This document shows, piece after piece, positions 9,311-17,931 of a stretch of 64,000 nt of DNA. Numbering within the stretch: the first letter of the stretch is position 1; the number at the start of each line of letters is the position of its first letter. Position numbers and translations under genes: made by a program. The notes beneath the pieces are model-generated. The model ran no database searches and was not told where the DNA came from. It was given only the letters and a program-made list of their open reading frames with translations. The DNA is taken from NCBI RefSeq assembly GCF_947501165.1, contig NZ_CANMUU010000002.1, positions 682,001 through 746,000 on the forward strand, given 5' to 3'. Source of the DNA: an uncultured Allomuricauda sp. (GTDB taxonomy: Bacteria; Bacteroidota; Bacteroidia; Flavobacteriales; Flavobacteriaceae).

Positions 9311-10699
9311 TTATTCTTCAAGAATATTGGTCATAGCATATATTTCTTCAATAAGGGGAAGGGTAATGCCATCATTTCCTGTACCGATATGTACAGAAGT
9401 TATCACCGACTCCCCTATAATTTGTCTTCCCTTTACACTTCCATCTTCATCTTTGTGCATTCCTTCAACAGGATAGGTATTCAAGATAGTTGAAAGTTCT
9501 TCGTTTGAGTATGAAGTTTTTAATCCCCAAATAGCATGAAGAATCAAAGGTTCCCCTTCTGGAGAGTCGCCCACATATAGCATATTGTGCCCTTTTTTCC
9601 TTAAGATTGTCAAAAAAGGTATTCCTTTTTCTTGTATCAACTTTACTTTTTCTTCTGTTGATTCTGGTAATTCATATTTATGTCCAACCTCTATTTGATC
9701 ATCAGAATCCCTAGGCAACCAAATTCTGTAGGAACCCAACAAATCCCGAATCATTGCGGAACAATCCCTATTCTCCAAATTGCCTCCCCATCCATAAGGT
9801 CTTTCAACCAAATTGGAAACCAATGATTTCAGCGTGCTTTCATTCAACGAAAAATTACTAAAAGCAAACGCATTCTTATCTACTTCTGACTTTAAAATTC
9901 TTCCATTTTGGTATTCATCCGTGCTGGTATAATACACTCTTACCTTATTAGGATTTTCAAGAACCTCCTGATAAGGTAAAACCATTCCAATTTTTGTAGT
10001 GATGGCATAGTTAGATTCAGAAGTTTGGAGATTCACATCATCAGATAAGGGAAGGCAAAAGCTCTTTGAAGACCATTGCTGTATGAAATCCTCGTCAACA
10101 ATGGCAATATCATGCATAGACACCCAACCTTTATAGTATGGACTTATAACATAACACCATTGTTTATCCTTTGAGATATGTGCTATGAATATGGGAGTAT
10201 TTGCCCATAAGCCCGTTTCTTGGAAATAATCAAACGGATATCCTTCACCCGCTTTGGAATAAGTGTCAAAACCAGGCCGGTTGGTTGGGATTCTCCGTAA
10301 ATTCGTGTGGGAAACTATGATTCCTCTTTTTTGAAAGTTGGGAAAGGTTTTAAAATCCACATTGTTTACCACCTGCTCTCTTTGCCATTTTCTGCGTGGT
10401 TTTTTATTCTCACCATACCATTCATCATCATTTAAGTATTTGTCCAAATAGGACAATTCCTTTCCAGGAAGTTTATTCATAGATAAAAGCAAAGTGTCGG
10501 GTGTGGATTCCCAAGGAACAAAGAATTGTTTGATAAATTCATTTCTTAGAGAATCCGGAATTTTAATATCTGCTTGTGGATAGTTTATACTTTCATAGGA
10601 ATACGTTTCAATCTCAATAGGAATCTCCTTTTTATGTTCATTTTTGCAGCCCAATAGACCACCACAAATACATAGAATAAGAATTAAAAACGTGCGCAC
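9311..10699 (-). CDS. NlpC/P60 family cell-wall peptidase with SH3 domains, lipoprotein
   Basis: A 462-residue lipoprotein (LILCICGGLLGCKN) with a C-terminal NlpC/P60 cysteine peptidase, as in YkfC-type murein-peptide endopeptidases. The catalytic triad is visible: Cys313 in NRDCSAMIRDLLG, His371 in KGHNMLYVGDS and His388 in LILHAIWGL. Residues ~120-270 match the stabilising and SH3b domains of this family (NLRRIPTNRPGFDTYSKAG, GWVSMHDIAIVD). The start is GTG at 10699: an in-frame stop lies just upstream, and the signal peptide begins there. The likely role is cleaving gamma-D-Glu-diamino-acid bonds in recycled or foreign murein peptides outside the inner membrane. It sits between a DUF1080 lipoprotein and a BNR protein; 38 bp separate it from the latter, so co-transcription is likely. 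Confidence 0.88.
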   Translation of the reverse strand: MRTFLILILCICGGLLGCKNEHKKEIPIEIETYSYESINYPQADIKIPDSLRNEFIKQFFVPWESTPDTLLLSMNKLPGKELSYLDKYLNDDEWYGENKKPRRKWQREQVVNNVDFKTFPNFQKRGIIVSHTNLRRIPTNRPGFDTYSKAGEGYPFDYFQETGLWANTPIFIAHISKDKQWCYVISPYYKGWVSMHDIAIVDEDFIQQWSSKSFCLPLSDDVNLQTSESNYAITTKIGMVLPYQEVLENPNKVRVYYTSTDEYQNGRILKSEVDKNAFAFSNFSLNESTLKSLVSNLVERPYGWGGNLENRDCSAMIRDLLGSYRIWLPRDSDDQIEVGHKYELPESTEEKVKLIQEKGIPFLTILRKKGHNMLYVGDSPEGEPLILHAIWGLKTSYSNEELSTILNTYPVEGMHKDEDGSVKGRQIIGESVITSVHIGTGNDGITLPLIEEIYAMTNILEE

Positions 10700-10737
10700 A
10701 ATTACCTATTTTTCTTTAATGGCTTACCAGTATCCTT

Positions 10738-13700
10738 CTATTCCCCTACTGAAATCTGAGGAATGTTTGCAGTTTTACTGTTGATTGCTTTAATCTCGGT
10801 ATTGATTATTTGATTCATTGCACTCATCGCTTCATTGACTTCACCTTTCAACTGCTCCAATCTTGAAATCTGAGGTTGGGTAGGTGTGGCAAATGCACTG
10901 TTAACGGCACGCATCAGGGAACGGATTTCTTCCCGCAGTCTTGGTCTTTGGCGATAGGTCATGGCCGGTGGTGGCCTTTTCAAGATATCATCCTGTAAAT
11001 CAGAAATACTGCCCATAGCGTTCTTGATATCTTCAAACAACGATTTGTCTGTACTCGACCCATGTTCTAATTTCTTTTTCAATTCCTGTAGTTGGGTTTT
11101 GTAAGTGTATGTACTATTAATCATGGTATTGGTTTGTGACAAAAGCTCTCTAAGCCCTAGCAGTGTTTTTGTTTTGGACTCATAATCCTGGGGAGTAAGC
11201 TCCAGTCTAGGGTCGGCGCGAACCTCAATTGGTGTTTCCAAGACTTCTCCATCTACCTTTAATCGAGCCGTGTAGATTCCTGGGGATACCAAAGGATACA
11301 TAGGTCCGGAAAAGAATCCACCTCCCGCATCATTTTCCATTTTTGTAGCCGCTTCATGACCCAAATCCCATACAATTCGGTTTATTCCTTTTTTGGCTGT
11401 CGAATCTTTTAAAGTTCGAATTACCTGCCCCGTAGCATCAACAATCTCAACCATGGCTGTTTTCTTTTCACCTTCAGCAAGATAAAAGTTGATATTAGCT
11501 CCATAATCAGGGTTTTTCGCTTTGTAGTGACGATCCCCCAAATTCTCTATTCTCCAATAAATATGCCACTGGGTCGCTCTTCGTGCAGGAAAAAGATGCA
11601 TAGACTTCCCGTTAGTATCTCCCATTTCTTGAAGAGGGCGTATATCGTCTAATACCCAAGCCCCTCTTCCATGGGTGCCTACGATTAAATCATGGTCTCT
11701 AGGTTGAATTCGAAGATCACGTACCGATACATTGGGTAGATTATTATTGATTTTGGTCCAAGACTGTCCTTTGTCCCAGCTTGCGAAAATACCGTGCTCC
11801 ATTCCCGCGTATAATAAGTTGGGGTTGATAGGATCCTGACGTACAACTTTTACATAATCATCTTGGGGTAGACCGTTACTTATCTTGGTCCAAGATTTAC
11901 CGTAGTCTGTGGTCATAAAAGCATGTGGTCTAAAGTCATCCATTCTATGTTGATCCACGGTGACAAAGGCCGTACCTGCATCATGTTCAGAAGCATGTAT
12001 TTTGGATACCCAAGCAAATTCAGGCAGCCCTTTGATTCGGTCGTTGAGCTTTGTCCAAGTTGTTCCCCCATCCCTTGTTAGTTGCACATTACCATCATCA
12101 GTACCAACCCATATCACTCCTGCTTCTACAGGTGATTCATCAATATAGAGGATGGTACAATGGAATTCTGCAGCGGTATTATCCTGATAGATTTCTCCCC
12201 CAGAGGTTCTTTGCTTAGACTTATCATTGGTGGTAAGATCTCCACTGATTTCTTCCCATGAATGTCCCCTATCGGTCGATTTGAATACTACATTTGCTCC
12301 TGTGTAGACCGTATTGGTGTCATGCGGGGAAATAAGAATGGGAGCATCCCAATTAAATCGGTATTTATGGTTTTCAATGGCATCACCAGCTGATCCTATG
12401 ATTTTTGGATAGGGATGTATGTTTCGAACATTACCATGGCGGGAATCCACATGAAAGATAACACCACCTTGCAGGTTGGCATAGACTTCATGTTCACTTC
12501 CAGGAATTGGCACTGCATAGTAGCCATCACCATAGGCCAATCCTTTCCAATGCCTTTTCAATATACCAGCTGAGTACAATGAGTTGCTTGGACCAACCCA
12601 GGTACCATTGTCCTGCAATCCTCCGTAAATATTGTAAGGATCTTTGTTATCGATGAAAATCTGATAGAATTGTGATAGTTCCACATTATTAATGATTTCC
12701 CAACTGTCACCTCCATCATGGGATATCTGATACCCTCCATCGCTTCCATTCAAAATGCGATTGGAGTTAACAGGGTCAATCCAAAGGGCTTGGTGGTCAC
12801 CGTGAACCGTAGTTGCAATCCTTTTCCAAGTTTTGCCTCCATCAACAGAGCGACTAAGTCGGCCAGAAATGGAAAAGAGAATATCGGGATTATTTGGATC
12901 TACACGTACATCGCTATAATAAAAAGGACGGAAGTTGATATTTGGGTCATCATTGACCATTACCCAGTTATCCCCTCTATCTTCTGATCGGAATGCTGTT
13001 CCTCCTCCTTGAAATTCAGTCATCAAGTAAATAATGTTCGGCTCGCTCTGAGCAACATGAATTCCAGGTCTTGCCATTGGGGTTTCGGGAAGTCCGTTCA
13101 TGATTTTTTCCCAGGTTTTACCACCATCCATTGTACGATAAATAGCAGTTTCTTTTCCCCCATCGTCAAAGCGCCAAGGCTTCCTTCTAAAAGTCCACAT
13201 ACCGGCGTACATAATCCGTGGATTGCTCATATCCATAGCAATATCAGCACAGCCGGTATCTTGGTCGATGTATAATATTTTATCCCAACTTTTACCACCA
13301 TCTGTGGTCTTGAACACTCCTCTCTCGGGATTTGCTCCCCATTCCTTACCCAAGGCACAGACACAAGCAACATCAGGATCATTGGGATCAACCACAATAC
13401 GTTTTATTCTTTCCGTTTCCTTCAAACCAAGATGTGTCCAACTCTTCCCAGCATCTACGGAACGATATACTCCCCATCCATAACCCACACTGTTTCTAGG
13501 ATCACCTTCACCAGTACCTACCCAAAGGACGTTGTGATCAGAGGGTGCTATGCTAAGTGCCCCAATGGAATAGGCACGCTGTCCTTCAAAAATGGGTGTG
13601 AAATCTACACCGCCATTAGTGGTTTTAAAGATTCCCCCATCTGCTCCAGAAACATAAAACGTACTTGCGTCCCCAGGGATACCATCGATATCTGTAACCC

Positions 13701-13836
13701 TTCCCCCCATATTGGCAGGACCAATGGCCCTCCACTCATAGGATTTTAAAGCATCAGCATATTGATTTTTTTGGGAAAATAGAGGAGTCGTTAATAGAAA
13801 GGCTCCTACTAAGGATAGTAAAACGGAAGGTTTCAT
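10738..13836 (-). CDS. VPS10/BNR-repeat beta-propeller protein, secreted (second copy)
   Basis: A 1032-residue exported protein, clearly a paralogue of the one at 3503-6538. It has a signal peptide (SVLLSLVGAFLLTTPLFSQ) and the same opening phrase (YEWRAIGPANMGGRVTDI against YRTVGPARGGRVTTV). It carries about eleven Asp-box repeats (SVDAGKSW, TTDGGKSW, TMDGGKTW, SVDGGKTW, SHDGGDSW, TRDGGTTW, TTDYGKSW). The C-terminal ~250 residues contain a beta-sandwich-like part (IVWDLGHEAATKMEN) and helical segments. The gene is probably first in an operon with the NlpC/P60 peptidase. No enzymatic residue can be assigned; a binding, chaperone-like or hydrolytic role outside the cell is all that can be said. 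Confidence 0.88.
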   Translation of the reverse strand: MKPSVLLSLVGAFLLTTPLFSQKNQYADALKSYEWRAIGPANMGGRVTDIDGIPGDASTFYVSGADGGIFKTTNGGVDFTPIFEGQRAYSIGALSIAPSDHNVLWVGTGEGDPRNSVGYGWGVYRSVDAGKSWTHLGLKETERIKRIVVDPNDPDVACVCALGKEWGANPERGVFKTTDGGKSWDKILYIDQDTGCADIAMDMSNPRIMYAGMWTFRRKPWRFDDGGKETAIYRTMDGGKTWEKIMNGLPETPMARPGIHVAQSEPNIIYLMTEFQGGGTAFRSEDRGDNWVMVNDDPNINFRPFYYSDVRVDPNNPDILFSISGRLSRSVDGGKTWKRIATTVHGDHQALWIDPVNSNRILNGSDGGYQISHDGGDSWEIINNVELSQFYQIFIDNKDPYNIYGGLQDNGTWVGPSNSLYSAGILKRHWKGLAYGDGYYAVPIPGSEHEVYANLQGGVIFHVDSRHGNVRNIHPYPKIIGSAGDAIENHKYRFNWDAPILISPHDTNTVYTGANVVFKSTDRGHSWEEISGDLTTNDKSKQRTSGGEIYQDNTAAEFHCTILYIDESPVEAGVIWVGTDDGNVQLTRDGGTTWTKLNDRIKGLPEFAWVSKIHASEHDAGTAFVTVDQHRMDDFRPHAFMTTDYGKSWTKISNGLPQDDYVKVVRQDPINPNLLYAGMEHGIFASWDKGQSWTKINNNLPNVSVRDLRIQPRDHDLIVGTHGRGAWVLDDIRPLQEMGDTNGKSMHLFPARRATQWHIYWRIENLGDRHYKAKNPDYGANINFYLAEGEKKTAMVEIVDATGQVIRTLKDSTAKKGINRIVWDLGHEAATKMENDAGGGFFSGPMYPLVSPGIYTARLKVDGEVLETPIEVRADPRLELTPQDYESKTKTLLGLRELLSQTNTMINSTYTYKTQLQELKKKLEHGSSTDKSLFEDIKNAMGSISDLQDDILKRPPPAMTYRQRPRLREEIRSLMRAVNSAFATPTQPQISRLEQLKGEVNEAMSAMNQIINTEIKAINSKTANIPQISVGE

Positions 13837-14082
13837 AATGGAAGGAATTAGTCAGTTGAAAAATATGCAACAAAATAGCCAAAAACCTAGAGATATGGAA
13901 GGATTTAACGATGGGTTATTTGTATTTATACTTAATTCCGAGGCACTGATTTCTATATTCCCTTGAAAAGCAGAATTTATTGCATGATGCGCGCTAAAAA
14001 GACGAAGTACTAGTACCTAAATCAGACCAGTTTTTCTATTGACAACAAAGCATTTTCCCTTTATTTGATTTTTAAACAATCA

Positions 14083-14628
14083 ATGATGAGACAGATTTTG
14101 ATAATAAAAGTGATAGTTGTTTTGTTCATTTTTGCGTCACCTCTTTTAGCACAACAAAATGACTTTATCAAAGAGTATTTAGAAAGGTTTGAAAACTCCA
14201 ATAAGTACCTGATTGAAGTGGCAAACGCAATGCCAGAGGAAAAATATGATTTTAAGGCAACACAGGAGTCATTGAGCTTTGCTGAAAGTCTGATGCATAT
14301 TGGCTATGCGATGGATTGGCATACCCAGTCATTATTGGGAGGAAGAAAATCAAGGGATTGGAATACGGATACAAGATATAATGTGGGCACTAAAACGAAA
14401 AAGGAAATAATCAAGGTTGTAGATGATACATTCCAGGAAACTATTGCCTATATCAAACAATTTGACACTACACAATTCAATGAAAAGTTAGACTATTTTG
14501 GTCTAAATAGGACGAAGCTACAGATATTTTTATTACTGGCTGATCACATTACCCATCACAGAGGGCAAATTCTTGTATATCTAAGATTAAATGGGGTTGT
14601 ACCACCCAGATATGTACTTTATCAATAG
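14083..14628 (+). CDS. DinB family protein with signal peptide
   Basis: A 181-residue DinB/YfiT-type four-helix bundle. The metal-binding His residues are visible in LMHIGYAMDWHTQ and LADHITHHRGQI, the typical arrangement for a divalent metal. The open frame begins at a TTG at 14065, but ATG at 14083 (or 14086) opens a signal peptide (IIKVIVVLFIFASPLLAQQ), so this copy is probably periplasmic rather than cytosolic. Family members are often thiol-dependent transferases or of unknown function. It is a single gene, convergent with the NTF2-like gene that ends 21 bp downstream. Confidence 0.82.
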   Translation: MMRQILIIKVIVVLFIFASPLLAQQNDFIKEYLERFENSNKYLIEVANAMPEEKYDFKATQESLSFAESLMHIGYAMDWHTQSLLGGRKSRDWNTDTRYNVGTKTKKEIIKVVDDTFQETIAYIKQFDTTQFNEKLDYFGLNRTKLQIFLLLADHITHHRGQILVYLRLNGVVPPRYVLYQ

Positions 14629-14649
14629 ATTTTTTGAGAGATTCACTTG

Positions 14650-15090
14650 TCACTCGTTGAAGAGATTCTTCTGCTGAATCACATCTACTCGTTCAATTTT
14701 TCCAGTATCATTGAAAGTAAAAATTTCAACAACAGAACTCCCTTCCTTTCTTTCAGGGGTTAACCAAACGATATCATGCATGATCAGTCTATTATCAATT
14801 TCAGCCAAATGCTGAATTTTGTTTCTAACCTGGGGATGATTTAAAAGATGGGCTTTTCTGTTTTTGAACAACGCTTCTTTGCCATCCACCTTTAAAATAA
14901 AGTTTCCATCTTCTTCATACATGTAAACCTTCACGTTTTCGCTAAAATTTTTCACATATTGAGAAGCATCTTTTTTATTCACTGCATCTACAATACTTTT
15001 TGCCCTATCTTTCTTAGATACGTTTTGTGAAATTGCCAACATTGGCATTAAGATTCCAACTATTATCAATACTGTATTTACTCTTTTCAT
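14650..15090 (-). CDS. NTF2/SnoaL-like secreted protein
   Basis: A 146-residue protein with a signal peptide (VNTVLIIVGILMPMLAISQ). The remainder has the cone-like NTF2/SnoaL fold pattern: an N-terminal helix (RAKSIVDAVNKKDASQYVKNF), a strand (VKVYMYE), a central VDGKEALFKNRK helix and C-terminal strands (SSVVEIFTFNDTGKIERVDVIQ). Such proteins bind small hydrophobic ligands or act as isomerases; no catalytic residue is assigned here. It is last in a four-gene operon that starts at 16461, only 4 bp after the preceding lipoprotein gene. Confidence 0.7.
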   Translation of the reverse strand: MKRVNTVLIIVGILMPMLAISQNVSKKDRAKSIVDAVNKKDASQYVKNFSENVKVYMYEEDGNFILKVDGKEALFKNRKAHLLNHPQVRNKIQHLAEIDNRLIMHDIVWLTPERKEGSSVVEIFTFNDTGKIERVDVIQQKNLFNE

Positions 15091-15094
15091 ACAA

Positions 15095-15691
15095 TTAGCG
15101 GATTATGATTTCCGTAACCCTTACCGAGTCAGGAATGGTGGAATAGTCTAATTCATACTCTGGACTGTAGTAATTCAGGCGATATATGTGTTTTTTATGG
15201 AAGACGTTAACCCTAGATTCCAGTTCTGAACCGTGCACCTTAGGTAAAGGAAACAAATCCTTGATTTCTCCAAAAGTAGTACCTACCCTGACTCCTTCCA
15301 TAGTAGCTCCCCGTCCATCCCAAATATGGATGGATTCAATCAAGTCTTCTCCATATACATACCCAAGCGTGTCGTTGTTGTAGAGCATATAATACACTTG
15401 AAATTCTCCTTCACCAGTTTTTAATGTTCCCGATGGTAATTGATAATCCTTTATGGGATTTCCTATTTCGATTCCATAATAACTCTGTTCTTCTACAGGT
15501 GGCATAAAATCCATATCATCTTCAATGATTTCTTCTTCTATTTCATCAAAAATGATGTTTTCCTTATTAGGTGTATGGGTTGGAACAGTATCGTTGGAAA
15601 TCGTGGAATTACTTTTATCCTTTGTGGTGTTCTTAGATTGACAGGAGATTGCTAGGGCTATGGGCAATACTAAAAAAAATACTTTTCTCAT
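15095..15691 (-). CDS. lipoprotein of unknown function
   Basis: A 198-residue lipoprotein (MRKVFFLVLPIALAISCQ). The ATG at 15691 is chosen over the frame start at 15724 because the signal begins there and the overlap with the acetyltransferase gene disappears. After the lipobox comes a low-complexity acidic linker (EIEEEIIEDDMDFMPPVEE). A folded C-terminal half follows (YYGIEIGNPIKDY ... MEGVRVGTTFGEIKDLFP), which loosely resembles DUF1131-type lipoproteins; this likeness is by eye only. It is the third gene of the 16461-14650 operon. Confidence 0.65.
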   Translation of the reverse strand: MRKVFFLVLPIALAISCQSKNTTKDKSNSTISNDTVPTHTPNKENIIFDEIEEEIIEDDMDFMPPVEEQSYYGIEIGNPIKDYQLPSGTLKTGEGEFQVYYMLYNNDTLGYVYGEDLIESIHIWDGRGATMEGVRVGTTFGEIKDLFPLPKVHGSELESRVNVFHKKHIYRLNYYSPEYELDYSTIPDSVRVTEIIIR

Positions 15692-15716
15692 TTTTTGATT
15701 TTTATTGGCACAAGGT

Positions 15717-16241
15717 TTAGCCACGGTTTAAATGTTTAGACATTATCATAAAATCAAAGGTTTGCGTTCCTATTGTAAATTGGTGTTTCCCTACATTTTT
15801 AAAAGCGTTTTTCTCATAAAAACGGATAGCACGTTGGTTGCCTTGCCATACAGAAAGCCATATATCTTCAGCTCCAGACCTAATGGCCGTTGCAAAAACT
15901 TGGTCTTGCAAATGCCTTCCAATTTTTAAAGATAAGAAGTCTTTGAGCACATAGATTTTTTGGAGTTGTGAAATGTTGGTTGAGCGTATGAAATTTGAAG
16001 TAGATTTGAGTTTCAACTTCGCGTAGCCTACCGGAAGCCGGTCTACAAAAGCAATCCAATATATGTTGTTCTCTTTCTCAAGACTATTTTCAATCTTTTC
16101 TATTGAGAAGGTGGTACTCAAATACGTCTTCAATTCGTCACGGCTATGAAATAAGTGGCCAAACGCTTCGGTAAATGTTGTCCGTCCTAACATGGCAATA
16201 AGAGTAGCATCTCCTTTTTCAGCCTGTCGTATCTGTTCCAT
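15717..16241 (-). CDS. GNAT family N-acetyltransferase
   Basis: A 174-residue GNAT acetyltransferase. Motif A, which binds the pyrophosphate of acetyl-CoA, is degenerate but recognisable (LSLKIGRHLQDQVFATA). Motif B follows as IWLSVWQGNQRAIRFYEKNAFKNVG. It would be cytosolic and probably acetylates a small amine, diamine or peptide; the substrate is unknown. Its start overlaps the end of the YgjV-like gene by 23 bp, which implies translational coupling. Confidence 0.85.
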   Translation of the reverse strand: MEQIRQAEKGDATLIAMLGRTTFTEAFGHLFHSRDELKTYLSTTFSIEKIENSLEKENNIYWIAFVDRLPVGYAKLKLKSTSNFIRSTNISQLQKIYVLKDFLSLKIGRHLQDQVFATAIRSGAEDIWLSVWQGNQRAIRFYEKNAFKNVGKHQFTIGTQTFDFMIMSKHLNRG

Positions 16242-16461
16242 ACCTTTTGATTTTCATTTGATGTGAGCGGTATGCATGTAATAGAACCGCTATGGAACAC
16301 CCTACTATAATTGGTGTCGCATGAATTAATATTCCGTATAGTATATAAATGCCATTGGCTACAAGCGAAATAACTCGTAACCGCTGTTCGCATTTGGCAG
16401 ACATGGAGTAGAGATTAAGTACCAAGGCAAAATAGCCAACAAAATCTGATATGAAGCCCAT
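16219..16461 (-). CDS. YgjV-like small membrane protein
   Basis: An 80-residue protein with about three hydrophobic segments (DFVGYFALVLNLYSMSA, VISLVANGIYILYGIL, PIIVGCSIAVLLHAY). It resembles the YgjV inner-membrane family: the pattern of one helix, a CEQRLR-type loop and a SLVANGIYILYG helix is typical. The function of the family is not established. It is the first gene of the operon opposite the HxlR regulator, so its promoter is shared with, and probably controlled by, that regulator. Confidence 0.7.
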   Translation of the reverse strand: MGFISDFVGYFALVLNLYSMSAKCEQRLRVISLVANGIYILYGILIHATPIIVGCSIAVLLHAYRSHQMKIKRYGTDTTG

Positions 16462-16473
16462 AATATTATATAC

Positions 16474-16491
16474 TATACTTTTTACAGTATA
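16474..16491. promoter_or_regulatory. inverted repeat between ygjV-like and hxlR-like genes (candidate operator)
   Basis: TATACT-tttttac-AGTATA style symmetry: arms TATACT (16474-16479) and AGTATA (16486-16491) with six bases between. It lies 13 bp upstream of the YgjV-like start and 62 bp upstream of the HxlR ATG. It is the natural candidate for HxlR dimer binding; the link is inferred from position. Confidence 0.45.
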
Positions 16492-16504
16492 AATGTATTT
16501 TGAA

Positions 16505-16512
16505 TATCTTTG
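16505..16512 (+). promoter_or_regulatory. Bacteroidota-type -7 box for hxlR-like gene
   Basis: TATCTTTG fits the TAnnTTTG -7 consensus of Bacteroidota housekeeping promoters and lies 41 bp before the ATG at 16554. No clear TTG -33 element is seen at the usual distance, because the inverted repeat occupies that place. Confidence 0.4.
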
Positions 16513-16553
16513 CTATGCAATAGCTGTCATTGGTGACAGGTCAAAATGATATA

Positions 16554-16928
16554 ATGATTGTAGAGGGAAAACAAAAAGCCTATAAAGTAGGTGAGTTAAT
16601 TTTTCATTGCGGTACAAACGCAACCTTACACTTCATTGGGGGTAAATGGAAAAGTGTGATTATCTGGTATCTGAGAAATGGGGAAATGCGGTTTTCACAG
16701 CTAAAAAAACTTATGCCAGATATCACGGAAAAAATGTTGAGCCTTCAATTAAAAGCATTGGAGACTGATGGTATTTTAAATCGTAAGGTATTTGGCGCCA
16801 AGCCCCCTCTCAAGGTAGAATACTCATTAACCTCTTTTGGAGAGAGCTTTGTCCCTGTTATTCAAAAAATAACCGATTGGGGCATTGCCTATGCAGAATC
16901 CAAAGGAAAGCTTATTGATATGGATTAA
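16554..16928 (+). CDS. HxlR family transcriptional regulator
   Basis: A 124-residue MarR-like winged-helix regulator of the HxlR/YodB family. The family signature is clear: a conserved Cys before the recognition domain (FHCGTNATLHFIGGKWK), the helix-turn-helix SQLKKLMPDITEKMLSLQLK, and the wing PPLKVEYSLTSFG. The Cys corresponds to the residue used for thiol or electrophile sensing in YodB-type proteins; sensing here is inferred. The frame opens at TTG 16530, but ATG 16554 gives the usual family length. It is divergent from the YgjV/GNAT/lipoprotein/NTF2 operon, which it probably controls. Confidence 0.88.
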   Translation: MIVEGKQKAYKVGELIFHCGTNATLHFIGGKWKSVIIWYLRNGEMRFSQLKKLMPDITEKMLSLQLKALETDGILNRKVFGAKPPLKVEYSLTSFGESFVPVIQKITDWGIAYAESKGKLIDMD

Positions 16929-16986
16929 ATAGCTATTGGGCATTCCACGGCGCGTATCATGTCCTTTCATATCCTCAGCCTTCTAG

Positions 16987-17883
16987 CTAATTCAAAGCTT
17001 GTTCCCTTAAATCAGCACTACATTGTAAGGAATTTTGCCCTGACCTTGCAAACTTATCCGATATCAAAAGCTTGGCATCATCATTTTCAAGATACCAACG
17101 ATTTTCAGGGATTTGGTCCAAGATAATGGGAACATCCGTGATTGGAATATTGTTCACTGTCGTTTGATTCTCGAATCCGTCTTCAAAGATGATTTCGAAT
17201 TCTCCAGACATCAATTGTATTCCCATTTCAATATCATCAAAATATACATCCCAACCTTCAGGATTAGCCGGTGCAAACTCTGTACCCCGAAGTGCAAAAG
17301 TATACGCAGTTAGTGAAGCTTTATCGAATGGCGCATAATTTGGGTACTCCAATGGATTACCTTCAATGGATAGGGTTTTATCCACTTGGTCTCCTTCCAA
17401 TCGAACAGAGACAAATTCCAATGCATCAAAGTCTGCTGTAATCGTCATTTTATACCACATGTTGGGTCGAAGGTCTACTCCAAAATCCTGAACAATCCAA
17501 TTATCGGTACCTGTTGGGGTTCCTTCCAAATTCTCTGGATATCCTATTGGGAACCACAGCCTACCTGTTCTGTCAAAACCTGCAAGGGCCATCCAATCAG
17601 CACCTTCAAATCGGACAGGATTCTCCAAACCTTCCAAGAGTTCAATGTCTAAACCAAAAATGATGTCTTCTGCAAGGGTTTCCTCAAAGTAAAAATAACC
17701 ACTGATATAGGCCAAAGAGGGTGTTTGAAAGAAGTTTTGGGTTTCTACATCAGAGTACGAAAATGCTACGGGAGCGCTCACAATGGCATCAAGCAGCTCT
17801 TCTGTTGAGTTAGTGTCGCCATTGTTCTGGTCATCACTACAAGAGACGAGTGTAAGAAGAAGTAGTACAAGCCATCTTTTCAT
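16987..17883 (-). CDS. lipoprotein of unknown function, probably beta-sandwich
   Basis: A 298-residue lipoprotein with a short signal (WLVLLLLTLVSCSDDQ) and an acidic linker. The body is rich in aromatic residues, Asp and Gly and looks like a carbohydrate-binding-type beta-sandwich: SYSDVETQNFFQTPSL, MWYKMTITADFDALEFVSV, GWDVYFDDIEMG and EIIFEDGFENQ. Phrases such as NMWYKMTI and DVYFDDIE are typical of LamG/CBM-like domains, but I cannot name a family. It is single, with no obvious partner, and probably faces the surface or periplasm. Confidence 0.65.
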   Translation of the reverse strand: MKRWLVLLLLTLVSCSDDQNNGDTNSTEELLDAIVSAPVAFSYSDVETQNFFQTPSLAYISGYFYFEETLAEDIIFGLDIELLEGLENPVRFEGADWMALAGFDRTGRLWFPIGYPENLEGTPTGTDNWIVQDFGVDLRPNMWYKMTITADFDALEFVSVRLEGDQVDKTLSIEGNPLEYPNYAPFDKASLTAYTFALRGTEFAPANPEGWDVYFDDIEMGIQLMSGEFEIIFEDGFENQTTVNNIPITDVPIILDQIPENRWYLENDDAKLLISDKFARSGQNSLQCSADLREQALN

Positions 17884-17931
17884 ACATTAAGAACGATTTT
17901 ATCTATGTACTCGTATATATTGCCAAACGTA

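Noticed and set aside
12718..13749. Series of plus-strand frames opposite the second BNR gene
   Set aside because: All lie antisense to Asp-box repeats and mirror their codon pattern; there is no start signal or domain.
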